The notes beneath the pieces were generated by a model that was given only the letters and a program-made list of their open reading frames with translations, ran no database searches and was not told the DNA's origin. A program made the position numbers and the translations under genes. This document shows positions 1 to 6,473 of a stretch of DNA of 8,217 nucleotides, one piece after another (position 1 is the first letter of the stretch; each line of letters opens with the position of its first letter). This DNA is from CACPJA01 sp964629335 (GTDB taxonomy: Bacteria > Pseudomonadota > Gammaproteobacteria > Steroidobacterales > UBA11654), in the NCBI GenBank assembly GCA_964629335.1, contig CAZVRH010000051.1, forward strand, positions 1-8,217, read 5' to 3'.

Positions 1-183
1 GGCCAAGCACTTGCCTACAAAATCGGACAATTAAAACTTCTCGAACTAAAACAGAGGGCAAAAAATCAACTTGAAGATGAGTTTGATATTAAAGAATTCC
101 ATCATGTCGTATTGAGTCAAGGAGCACTTCCCTTGGCTGTTCTTGAAGAGCGAATAGATGAGTATCTTCTAGAGGTTAAATAA
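1..183 (+). CDS. DUF885-family protein, C-terminal end (partial)
   Basis: The plus strand is open from the first base to a TAA at 181-183 and encodes the last 60 residues of a protein that starts outside the window. The visible part reads GQALAYKIGQLKLLELKQRA at its start and later HHVVLSQGALPLAVLEERI (about residues 38-56). This combination, a helix with YKIGQLK followed by a 'FH..VL..GALPL.VLE' ending, is what I recognise as the C-terminus of DUF885 proteins. Those are roughly 550-600 residue, often exported proteins that I believe are related to zinc metallopeptidases; their substrates are mostly unproven. The active-site region is not in the window, so activity cannot be judged. The last 15 bases overlap the end of the convergent amidohydrolase gene. 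Family assignment is fairly secure and function is inferred. Confidence 0.8.
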   Translation, partial: GQALAYKIGQLKLLELKQRAKNQLEDEFDIKEFHHVVLSQGALPLAVLEERIDEYLLEVK

Positions 184-1191
184 CGTCTCAAAATTACTTT
201 GAAGAATTAACTTCATTTCTATGGGAGAGTATTGATTAGCTTCCATGGCTTCAATGAAGTTTTCCAAATGGCTGGCTGTGTAACCAGGGAATTGAGGACC
301 GTCAGAACCATACACGACCCGATCGATTAGATCTTCTTCTTTAATGATCTTAAGATATTCAGGAAGTACTTCTGAAGCTTTTCTAGCACCTAGAGCTCCC
401 GGTTCAAAATAAACGTTGTCGTATTTCTTCGCCAGTTCTATGCAGGATCTAAGATAGGTTAACTCGATTCGGAAACTATCATAACCAGTGTGACCTAAGA
501 TAAATTTAGTGTCTGGGTATTTAACAATGGATGCTTCTAAATACAATGGATCAACATAAGGAGGCTCTAGTCTGGTGTAGGGGTTAGGGCTGGTTCCGGT
601 ATGAATATAAATGGGTTTATCAAGTCTTCCAGCAATCTCATATATGCCATCAAAACGCTGGTCATCCAATCTCATTTGTTGATGGGCATGGGCCAGCTTA
701 ATACCATGAGCATTGTACTTAATGAGGTCAGATTCCAATTTTTTTAGTTCTTTTCCAGCATTAATATTCCAATGATCAGTTCTGATGCTATAAAACCCAA
801 ACATTCTTTCAGGTTGATCTTTTATTTGTTCATACAAAAATTCATTGTTAGCAATACCAGTTGTGTCAGGACTGTAGACAGCAAACACACCGGCTCGTCT
901 TATACCTGCACTATCCATTTGTTTGAGAATACCTTCTGAGGTTAAACCTTTACCCAAAAGGTTACTCATTAGAAATTTAAATGGTTTTGGAACCCGTTCA
1001 GAGTATCTTTCTTTGTAGGGTTCTGTCAGGGCCTCCCAGGTTCCAGTGTGAAGGTGCATATCAATTGTATCTATATCAACCCCGTCAACCGTAATGCCAT
1101 AGGTAACCTCTGAATCATCTTTCAGGAGATAGTTATAGGCAATTCCACCTACTATAATCAGCACCAGCGTTCTTAAAATAATTTTTTTCAT
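169..1191 (-). CDS. membrane-anchored amidohydrolase (amidohydrolase_2 family)
   Basis: A 340-residue metal-dependent hydrolase of the TIM-barrel amidohydrolase superfamily. Visible metal-site candidates are the HxH pair H46/H48 in DMHLHTGTW, K165 in the GIKL strand, H197 in IYIHTGTSP, H234 in ILGHTGYD and D297 in VVYGSDGPQF. All expected positions are present, so the enzyme is probably active. The first ~22 residues (two Lys, then a hydrophobic stretch at about 5-22) form an uncleaved-looking signal anchor, which would place the catalytic domain on the periplasmic side. Most family members (decarboxylases, lactonases, amidohydrolases) are cytosolic, so this is somewhat unusual. The substrate cannot be told from sequence. 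The ATG at 1189-1191 is preceded by TGGAGA on the minus strand (1205-1210), a rather distant ribosome site. The gene lies 40 bp downstream of the prolyl oligopeptidase gene in the same direction and probably shares its transcript. Its 3' end overlaps the convergent DUF885 gene by 15 bp. Confidence 0.87.
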   Translation of the reverse strand: MKKIILRTLVLIIVGGIAYNYLLKDDSEVTYGITVDGVDIDTIDMHLHTGTWEALTEPYKERYSERVPKPFKFLMSNLLGKGLTSEGILKQMDSAGIRRAGVFAVYSPDTTGIANNEFLYEQIKDQPERMFGFYSIRTDHWNINAGKELKKLESDLIKYNAHGIKLAHAHQQMRLDDQRFDGIYEIAGRLDKPIYIHTGTSPNPYTRLEPPYVDPLYLEASIVKYPDTKFILGHTGYDSFRIELTYLRSCIELAKKYDNVYFEPGALGARKASEVLPEYLKIIKEEDLIDRVVYGSDGPQFPGYTASHLENFIEAMEANQYSPIEMKLILQSNFETLFNL

Positions 1192-1231
1192 GTTTCTTTA
1201 ATTTTCTCCATCTAATGATATGAAATCTTGA

Positions 1232-3352
1232 CTAATTTTGTAATAAATAATGAAAAGCAAACCCATAAACATCAGAAATGTAATTGATGGTTTTATCTCT
1301 TGGTGTGCCTGCACCGTGACCAGCTCTCGTCTCAATTCTTATTAAAATAGGATTTTGGCAATTTTGTGCCTCTTGTAACCTAGCTGTGAATTTATAAGAA
1401 TGGGAGGGAACCACACGATCATCAAGTTCTGAAGTTGTAACTAATGTCGGTGGATAGCATTCGCCCATCTCTATATTGTGATAAGGAGAATATTGCACTA
1501 AGGTTTCAAATCCTTGTTTATCTTCCGGCGACCCATAATCGCTTTCCCAAGCCCAACCAATCGTAAATTTATTAAATCGTAACATGTCCATGACCCCGAC
1601 ACCTGGAAGGGCTACACCAAACAAATCCGGTCTTTGAAGCATAGTGGCTCCGACCAAGAGCCCACCGTTTGATCTCCCTTCAATAACAGTTCGCCCCGGT
1701 CTTGACAGTTTTTCTCTATGCAGGTATTCAGCTGCAGCAATAAAATCGTCAAAAACATTTTGTTTATTGTCTAACATTCCTTGGCGATGCCATTCTTCAC
1801 CGTATTCGCCACCACCCCTAAGATTAGGTACTGCAACCATGCCACCCATCTTCATCCAAGCGAGATAACGTTCTCTGAAGTTTGGGAGAATCGAGATATC
1901 AAAGCCGCCATAACCATATAACAGTAGGGGTGTATTATGATCTAGGTTTATATCTTTCTTATATGAGATATACATTGGGATTAAAGTGCCGTCCTTACTG
2001 GGATAGAAAAGTTGCTTGGAAAGATAGTCTTCAGGCTTATAGTCAGGAACTTGTTTTTTCCATAAAAGATTGATTCGGTCATTTGTAGCGTTGTATTGGT
2101 AGATTTCATTTGGTTGGATGTAATTTGTAAAGGAAAAATAAAAAACATCAGAATCCTGGGTAGTGGTGATTCCAGAAATAATCCCTTTCTTGTCAAAACT
2201 TATTTTTTTCTTAGAAAAGGTTTTTTTATTAAAAAGAAGAATTTCACTAGACACATCCTTTAAATATTGACACAAAATATAGTTATCTAATAATTCAACA
2301 CGAGTTAAAGCATCATCAGCTTCAGCTACCAGTGTTTTCCAATTTGTTTTTTGGGGGTTATTGATATTGATAGAGATGATTGTCCCTTTCGGAGCTTTAA
2401 AATCTGTAAAAAACAAGAATTCTGAACCGATATTTCCAAGAAAAATAAACTGGCCTATTAATTCTGGAATCAGCTCAATGAAAGAATTATTTTCAGTTTT
2501 TAAATCTTGATAAAAGATTCTATTTCTTTCGTCGGTGCCTTCGCTGACTGAGAGTAATAAATAACTACCGTCTTCTGTTACAGTTGTGCCCCAGCCCCAT
2601 TCTGGTTTATCTGGACGTTCGTATATGAGTTTGTCATTGCTCTGAGATTCACCAATGGAATGAAAGAACAGTGTCTGATTGCGGTTCAGCTCTTCGTATT
2701 CGTCACCGGTTTTGGGCTCCGAATACCTGGAGTAGTAAAAGCCTGAGTTATCTTTAGCCCATTCAGCTCCGCTAAATTTCGACCACTTAATGGTGTCGGG
2801 TAAATCTTTTTTAGTGTCTATATTTCTAATTTTCCAAGTTTTCCAATCTGAGCCCCCATCAGAAATTGAATAAGCAATTAATTCAGCATTTGGACTAATA
2901 GATACTGACCCAATCGATATTGTTCCATCTTTCGATAAAACATTAGGATCCAACAAAAGTGTTTTAATCGAATTAAGATTGTTTGAATAAAACAGTTTAC
3001 TTTGTTGCCATGAGCCATTGTTGTACCAGCTGAAATATTTAGTTTTTTTTCTAAAAGGAATGGACTGACTTTCTTTGTCGAAAATATTTTCCAATATTTG
3101 TTTAAACTCTTGTTGTTGATTTATTTGTTTCAGAAAAGATTGGCTAAAGATATTCTGATTCCTAATCCAGAGCTTAGTGTCAGCAGAATCAAGATTTTCT
3201 AAATCTCTATAAGGATCTTTAATTAAATAACCATGGTAATCATCCTCAACATCGGACTTGTTTGACAAAGGATAATCAATGCCATTTCCTAGGCTTGATG
3301 AAGGGCAAATAAACAAGGAAATAAAGAGTAATAAGGGATAGTATTTAGTCAT
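1232..3352 (-). CDS. prolyl oligopeptidase, S9A family, exported
   Basis: A 706-residue serine peptidase that cleaves short peptides after proline. Its length is normal for the family (about 690-730 including a signal peptide). Residues 1-23 are a type I signal peptide (hydrophobic core LLLFISLFI), with cleavage likely near SLG/NG, so the enzyme should be periplasmic. Mature residues from about 27 to 85 (YPLSNKSDVEDDYHGYLIKDPYRDLE) match the N-terminal S9A segment, about 90-435 the seven-bladed beta-propeller that limits substrate size, and about 445-706 the alpha/beta-hydrolase domain. The catalytic triad is visible: S561 in EGRSNGGLL, D644 in SELDDRVVP, and H679 in RAGHGAG. Substrate residues aligned by eye with the porcine enzyme are also present: Y481 and F484 in YGYGGF (oxyanion and S1 site), W602 in IGWAWESDYG (proline stacking) and R646. 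The gene is the first of a likely two-gene unit with the amidohydrolase. No strong ribosome site is seen before the ATG. Confidence 0.96.
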   Translation of the reverse strand: MTKYYPLLLFISLFICPSSSLGNGIDYPLSNKSDVEDDYHGYLIKDPYRDLENLDSADTKLWIRNQNIFSQSFLKQINQQQEFKQILENIFDKESQSIPFRKKTKYFSWYNNGSWQQSKLFYSNNLNSIKTLLLDPNVLSKDGTISIGSVSISPNAELIAYSISDGGSDWKTWKIRNIDTKKDLPDTIKWSKFSGAEWAKDNSGFYYSRYSEPKTGDEYEELNRNQTLFFHSIGESQSNDKLIYERPDKPEWGWGTTVTEDGSYLLLSVSEGTDERNRIFYQDLKTENNSFIELIPELIGQFIFLGNIGSEFLFFTDFKAPKGTIISININNPQKTNWKTLVAEADDALTRVELLDNYILCQYLKDVSSEILLFNKKTFSKKKISFDKKGIISGITTTQDSDVFYFSFTNYIQPNEIYQYNATNDRINLLWKKQVPDYKPEDYLSKQLFYPSKDGTLIPMYISYKKDINLDHNTPLLLYGYGGFDISILPNFRERYLAWMKMGGMVAVPNLRGGGEYGEEWHRQGMLDNKQNVFDDFIAAAEYLHREKLSRPGRTVIEGRSNGGLLVGATMLQRPDLFGVALPGVGVMDMLRFNKFTIGWAWESDYGSPEDKQGFETLVQYSPYHNIEMGECYPPTLVTTSELDDRVVPSHSYKFTARLQEAQNCQNPILIRIETRAGHGAGTPRDKTINYISDVYGFAFHYLLQN

Positions 3353-3399
3353 GGGTTTAAATATTAACTGAATAAAGTAATTTTTGATAAATAAAATCT
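3353..3399. promoter_or_regulatory. divergent intergenic spacer, probable promoter region
   Basis: A 47-bp, very AT-rich gap separates the start codons of the prolyl oligopeptidase (minus) and the small membrane protein (plus). Being head-to-head, both genes need transcription starts here or just inside the neighbouring gene ends. TAAAAT at 3392-3397 resembles a -10 box on the plus strand, but it lies directly before the ATG and has no matching -35, so I do not assign it. No purine-rich ribosome site is clear on either side. No operator-like inverted repeat was seen. The call rests on gene arrangement rather than on a recognised motif. Confidence 0.3.
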
Positions 3400-3780
3400 A
3401 TGGAACCAATATTTCAAAATCTAGGATTAATACAAGATGGAAATATCTTACCAGGTTTCATTTTTGGAGTTGTGCATGTGAGTTTGGTCATCCTTGGATT
3501 TTACACTGGATGGAGCATTAACCGACTGTTAAAAAATATCACCAAAGGATATATAGCCGGAATTATTGGAGCCTCACTAGCTCACGTTATCGCTGATCTA
3601 ATAGCGGCGATAATAGATCCCACCATGAGGGCCAGGACAGCTGGTATCGTGTTAGGTGGATTATTGCCTCTTTTATTTATCCCGTTGTTGGAAAAATACG
3701 TTACAAAGAGTAGGAGCCATATCATGGTTGGAGATCATGAAGATATTGAGAAAGACCTCAAGGAAACGCACGACCATTGA
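3400..3780 (+). CDS. small polytopic membrane protein, unknown function
   Basis: A 126-residue protein I do not recognise. Three hydrophobic segments are visible: about residues 17-38 (LPGFIFGVVHVSLVILGFYT), 51-72 (with the small-residue run IAGIIGASLAH) and 79-97 (TAGIVLGGLLPLLFIPLL). A short basic loop (RLLKNITK, 42-49) separates the first two, and PTMRAR separates the second and third. The tail from residue 99 is hydrophilic, first basic (KYVTKSRS) and then acidic and His-bearing, ending DHEDIEKDLKETHDH. By the positive-inside rule, the basic 42-49 loop and the basic start of the tail favour a cytosolic C-terminus. The gene stands alone on the plus strand between two minus-strand operons, and its end is 39 bp from the end of the secretion operon. 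Its length, membrane pattern and ATG start make it a credible gene. No function can be given. Confidence 0.75.
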   Translation: MEPIFQNLGLIQDGNILPGFIFGVVHVSLVILGFYTGWSINRLLKNITKGYIAGIIGASLAHVIADLIAAIIDPTMRARTAGIVLGGLLPLLFIPLLEKYVTKSRSHIMVGDHEDIEKDLKETHDH

Positions 3781-3819
3781 GTGAATAGTTTAAATTCCTT
3801 ATTCTGTTGACCTATATCC

Positions 3820-4752
3820 CTATCGTTCTCTAAACGCCTCGTTTGCAATTTTCGTCACCGGTTCTGTTAGATATTCCATAATGGTTTTTTCACCGCCTAT
3901 GATATCCACTTGAGCAACCATACCAGGAAAGACTGTTATTGTTTTCCCAAGAGAGGTCAATCCATCTCTATCGACTGCAATTTGACAAATATACCAGATA
4001 CTTCCATCCTCTTTTTGTATTGAGTCTGCGCCAACATTGATCACCTCACCATTGAGCGAGCCAAATTTGGCAAAATCAAAAGCGGTGAGTTTTATTATTG
4101 CTTGTTGCCCGTTGATCACGTAAGCAATGTCTTTGGGGCTGATTTCTACCTCTATAAGTAAATCATCTTCAATTGGGACAATTTCCAGTAAAGGCTCTCC
4201 TGGTTGGACAACGCCGCCAGTCGTGTTAACCAGAAGTCTGTTCACAATGCCTTCCATCGGGGCTTTTACGCTTGATCTGAAAAGCCGGTCTTCCAGGATA
4301 GGTTGTGTTTCTTCCGCTTTCATAAGTTGCGTTTCAGCATCAGAAATTCTTTGTAAGAGGCGGATTAACTCCATCCTGGATTCCACACCCTGTTCAACTA
4401 AAGGGGTTAAAATCTCTCGCTCTTCTTCCAATAATTTAAGGTTATTCTGAGCCGCTGATTTTTCCTTTTCCAATGCTGAGAGTTCGGACTTAAACCTAGT
4501 GGTATCGAGCTGGATAAGAGGATCATTCTTTTCAACTATGTCTCCTGATTTGACCAGAATATCTTTGATAATACCTCCCTCTAAATTCTGGATTATCTGA
4601 ATTTTAGAGGAGGCAATAATTCTTCCTTGACCTCTGGTCACCTCTTCTAGAGAGGCAAAATATGCCCATATAAAAAATGAGACCCAAAATAATACAGTTG
4701 TGTAGAGAATCAGATCTGCTTTTTTAATGGCTTTTGTGTATTGCTCAGTCAT
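3820..4752 (-). CDS. type I secretion periplasmic adaptor, HlyD family, short form
   Basis: A 310-residue membrane-fusion protein linking the inner-membrane ABC exporter to the outer-membrane TolC-type channel. A cytosolic N-terminus (1-12) is followed by one membrane segment at about 14-33. The first half of the lipoyl/barrel-sandwich domain follows at about 38-82 (GRIIASSKIQIIQNLEGGII...DIVEKNDPLIQLD). A helical hairpin spans about 84-160, and the second lipoyl half is RSSVKAPMEGIVNRLLVNTTGGVVQPGEPLLEIVP (159-193; residue string given here in part: VKAPMEGIVNRL is the key motif). A beta-barrel domain runs to the C-terminal PGMVAQVDIIGGEKT...YLTEPV signature, which is typical of type I adaptors. 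Family members are usually about 390-480 residues. The missing length is in the hairpin arms, while the turn region LVEQGVESRMELIRL is kept. The start codon overlaps the exporter stop by 4 bp (ATGA), suggesting translational coupling. No ribosome site is evident. The gene is the last in the operon. Confidence 0.93.
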   Translation of the reverse strand: MTEQYTKAIKKADLILYTTVLFWVSFFIWAYFASLEEVTRGQGRIIASSKIQIIQNLEGGIIKDILVKSGDIVEKNDPLIQLDTTRFKSELSALEKEKSAAQNNLKLLEEEREILTPLVEQGVESRMELIRLLQRISDAETQLMKAEETQPILEDRLFRSSVKAPMEGIVNRLLVNTTGGVVQPGEPLLEIVPIEDDLLIEVEISPKDIAYVINGQQAIIKLTAFDFAKFGSLNGEVINVGADSIQKEDGSIWYICQIAVDRDGLTSLGKTITVFPGMVAQVDIIGGEKTIMEYLTEPVTKIANEAFRER

Positions 4753-6446
4753 GGTTTGGCTTTTAGTTTTTCTAAGACATCTTCTTTAGGTCCATCGATT
4801 GCTATTTTGCCATCAGCAAGAACAATGATGCGATCAACCAACTCCAACACCGGTAACCGATGTGTCACAGCAATTAAGGTGCTGTCTTCAATTAAGGGCT
4901 TTAATTTTTTAACAAAGGCTTGTTCAGAATTCAAATCGAGTGCCGCGGTTGGTTCATCCATGAGTAGAATTTCCGGTTGATTAATGAGAGCCCTAGCAAT
5001 GGCTATCGCCTGCCTTTGACCAGCAGACAAGGACTGACCTCGGTCCATTAATATTGCATCCAGTCCTCCAGGTATTTTAGTCAAAAAGTCATTGACACCG
5101 CTGCAATCTATAGCCTGCATTAAGATTGAATCATTAATTCCATCTCTGCCCATCAATATGTTATCTCTGATAGTCCCTGCAAACAAATTGATGTCTTGAA
5201 GAACCACGCTAATCTTTGAATGCAAGGTCTTTGAATCTATTTCATTCACTGCAAGTTTATCGAATGTAATCACTCCTTGAGTTGGTAGAATGATTCCCGT
5301 GCATAATTTGATTAAAGTCGTTTTCCCGGAGCCGTTTCTTCCCATAATCGCAATTTTCTCTCCTGGGTTGATTGTTGCATTGATTTCAACAAGGCTAGGG
5401 ACGCTTGCATTTGGATAATTAAATCCGACTCTAGACCAAACAATTTGCCCTAAAGACTCTACTTTGATCCCCAATTTATCTGCTTGACCAGTATCCACTT
5501 TCTGCATTAATTGATCCAATTCATTGTAGGCAGTTTTGGTGTTATTGAGTCGCCCAAAAAGGTTGGCAATTAACCCTAACGGTGCAAGAGCTCTTGAGGA
5601 GAGAAGCACCGCTGCAACCATCGCGCCCATTGAAACCACGCCCTCATCAATCAGGAAGGTTCCATAAAAAACAATGAAAACCAAACAGAGCAATTGTGCA
5701 GATGACGCCGAATTTGTGGCCAATTGTGAAAAAACTTTAGACATTCTTCCTGACTCAGCGCCGCCTTCCACAGTGTCTTTGTAACGTGAGAGAAAAACGT
5801 CTGAGGAGCCAATTGTCTTAATGGTTTCTATTCCGGATAAACTTTCAATAATTAAACCGTGTTTATTTTTTCCTACCTCCATGGCTTTTTCAGCATGTTT
5901 TGCGATAAAGGGTTGAACTAATAAGCCGATGCCGATGACAATCGGTATTGCCATGAAGGGAATGATTGCGAGTGGTCCAGATATAAGGTAGATGACAAAC
6001 ACAAACAGGAAAACAAATGGCAGATCAACCACAAGAGCCAGGGTTGCTGAGGTAAAAAACTCTCTGACTTGGTCAAATCCTCTGATGGTATTAGCCAGTC
6101 CCCCAATAGATCCTGAGACTTCATCTAGTGGCGCTTCGAGAACTCTTTTATAAATATCCTCACCTACGGTTAAGTCAATTTGCTGTGCCGCTAGATCGAT
6201 AAACCAAGCACGCATGTTTTTTAATATAAAATCAAAGATCAAAACCACCAACATCCCAGCTGTTAATGCATACAGCGAAGGGAAGGCTGCATTGGGTATC
6301 ACTCGATCATAGACGACCATAATAAAGATAGAGCTTCCAACTGACAGTAGATTCACCATCACTGCAGCGACACCTATTCTGAAAAAAAGTGCCTTAAAGT
6401 TAGAGACTGAACTCCAAAACCAATGATTTTTATTATGATTCGTCAT
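4749..6446 (-). CDS. type I secretion ABC permease/ATPase, LapB/LssB-like without N-terminal C39-like domain
   Basis: A 565-residue half-transporter that should drive export of an unfolded protein across both membranes with the adaptor and TolC partners. An ABC type 1 membrane domain occupies about 25-300. It includes VYDRVIPNAAF (45-55) and the segment FFTSATLALVVDLPFVFLF (130-148), which is characteristic of LapB/LssB-type exporters. The nucleotide-binding domain covers about 330-560: Walker A GRNGSGKTT (369-377), Q-loop Q417, signature LSAGQ (473-477), Walker B ILLMDE (493-498) with catalytic E498, D-loop AALD and switch H529. All ATPase residues are intact. LapB-like proteins normally have about 700-720 residues because of an N-terminal C39-peptidase-like domain. 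Here the protein starts at HWFW, roughly where that domain ends, and the upstream tolC-like gene ends only 27 bp before the ATG, so the domain is not hidden upstream. In length it resembles PrtD-type exporters (about 570 residues). Confidence 0.95.
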   Translation of the reverse strand: MTNHNKNHWFWSSVSNFKALFFRIGVAAVMVNLLSVGSSIFIMVVYDRVIPNAAFPSLYALTAGMLVVLIFDFILKNMRAWFIDLAAQQIDLTVGEDIYKRVLEAPLDEVSGSIGGLANTIRGFDQVREFFTSATLALVVDLPFVFLFVFVIYLISGPLAIIPFMAIPIVIGIGLLVQPFIAKHAEKAMEVGKNKHGLIIESLSGIETIKTIGSSDVFLSRYKDTVEGGAESGRMSKVFSQLATNSASSAQLLCLVFIVFYGTFLIDEGVVSMGAMVAAVLLSSRALAPLGLIANLFGRLNNTKTAYNELDQLMQKVDTGQADKLGIKVESLGQIVWSRVGFNYPNASVPSLVEINATINPGEKIAIMGRNGSGKTTLIKLCTGIILPTQGVITFDKLAVNEIDSKTLHSKISVVLQDINLFAGTIRDNILMGRDGINDSILMQAIDCSGVNDFLTKIPGGLDAILMDRGQSLSAGQRQAIAIARALINQPEILLMDEPTAALDLNSEQAFVKKLKPLIEDSTLIAVTHRLPVLELVDRIIVLADGKIAIDGPKEDVLEKLKAKP

Positions 6447-6450
6447 GACT

Positions 6451-6460
6451 TACAGCTGTA
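6451..6460. repeat. perfect 10-bp palindrome before the ABC gene start
   Basis: TACAGCTGTA reads the same on both strands. It lies inside the 27-bp gap between the end of the TolC-family gene and the ATG of the ABC gene, four bases upstream of that ATG, where a ribosome site would be expected. No good Shine-Dalgarno sequence is seen there (TAAGTC precedes the ATG). It could be a small hairpin affecting initiation or a protein site, but a 10-bp palindrome is short enough to be chance. Confidence 0.25.
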
Positions 6461-6473
6461 GTATAGATCTTTA

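Noticed and set aside
1644..2073. Open plus-strand frames opposite the prolyl oligopeptidase gene
   Set aside because: They lie wholly antisense to a strongly conserved gene, have no recognisable domain and show low-complexity composition expected of a shadow frame.
1981..2196. Second minus-strand open frame inside the prolyl oligopeptidase gene
   Set aside because: It is out of frame with an intact 706-residue enzyme and shows no domain.
3300..3352. Lipoprotein signal (Cys16) in the prolyl oligopeptidase
   Set aside because: The residues before Cys16 are L-F-I. A lipobox needs a small residue at -1, so a type I signal peptide is the better reading.
3781..3819. Bidirectional terminator between the convergent membrane protein and adaptor genes
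   Set aside because: The 39-bp gap has no GC-rich stem followed by a T-run on either strand.
4127..4980. Open plus-strand frames opposite the adaptor and ABC genes
   Set aside because: Ser/Ile-rich translations are reverse readings of well-conserved HlyD and ATPase motifs, with no sign of an independent gene.
5918..6124. Second minus-strand open frame inside the ABC gene
   Set aside because: It is an out-of-frame reading within the membrane domain of the exporter, and the main frame carries all the conserved motifs.
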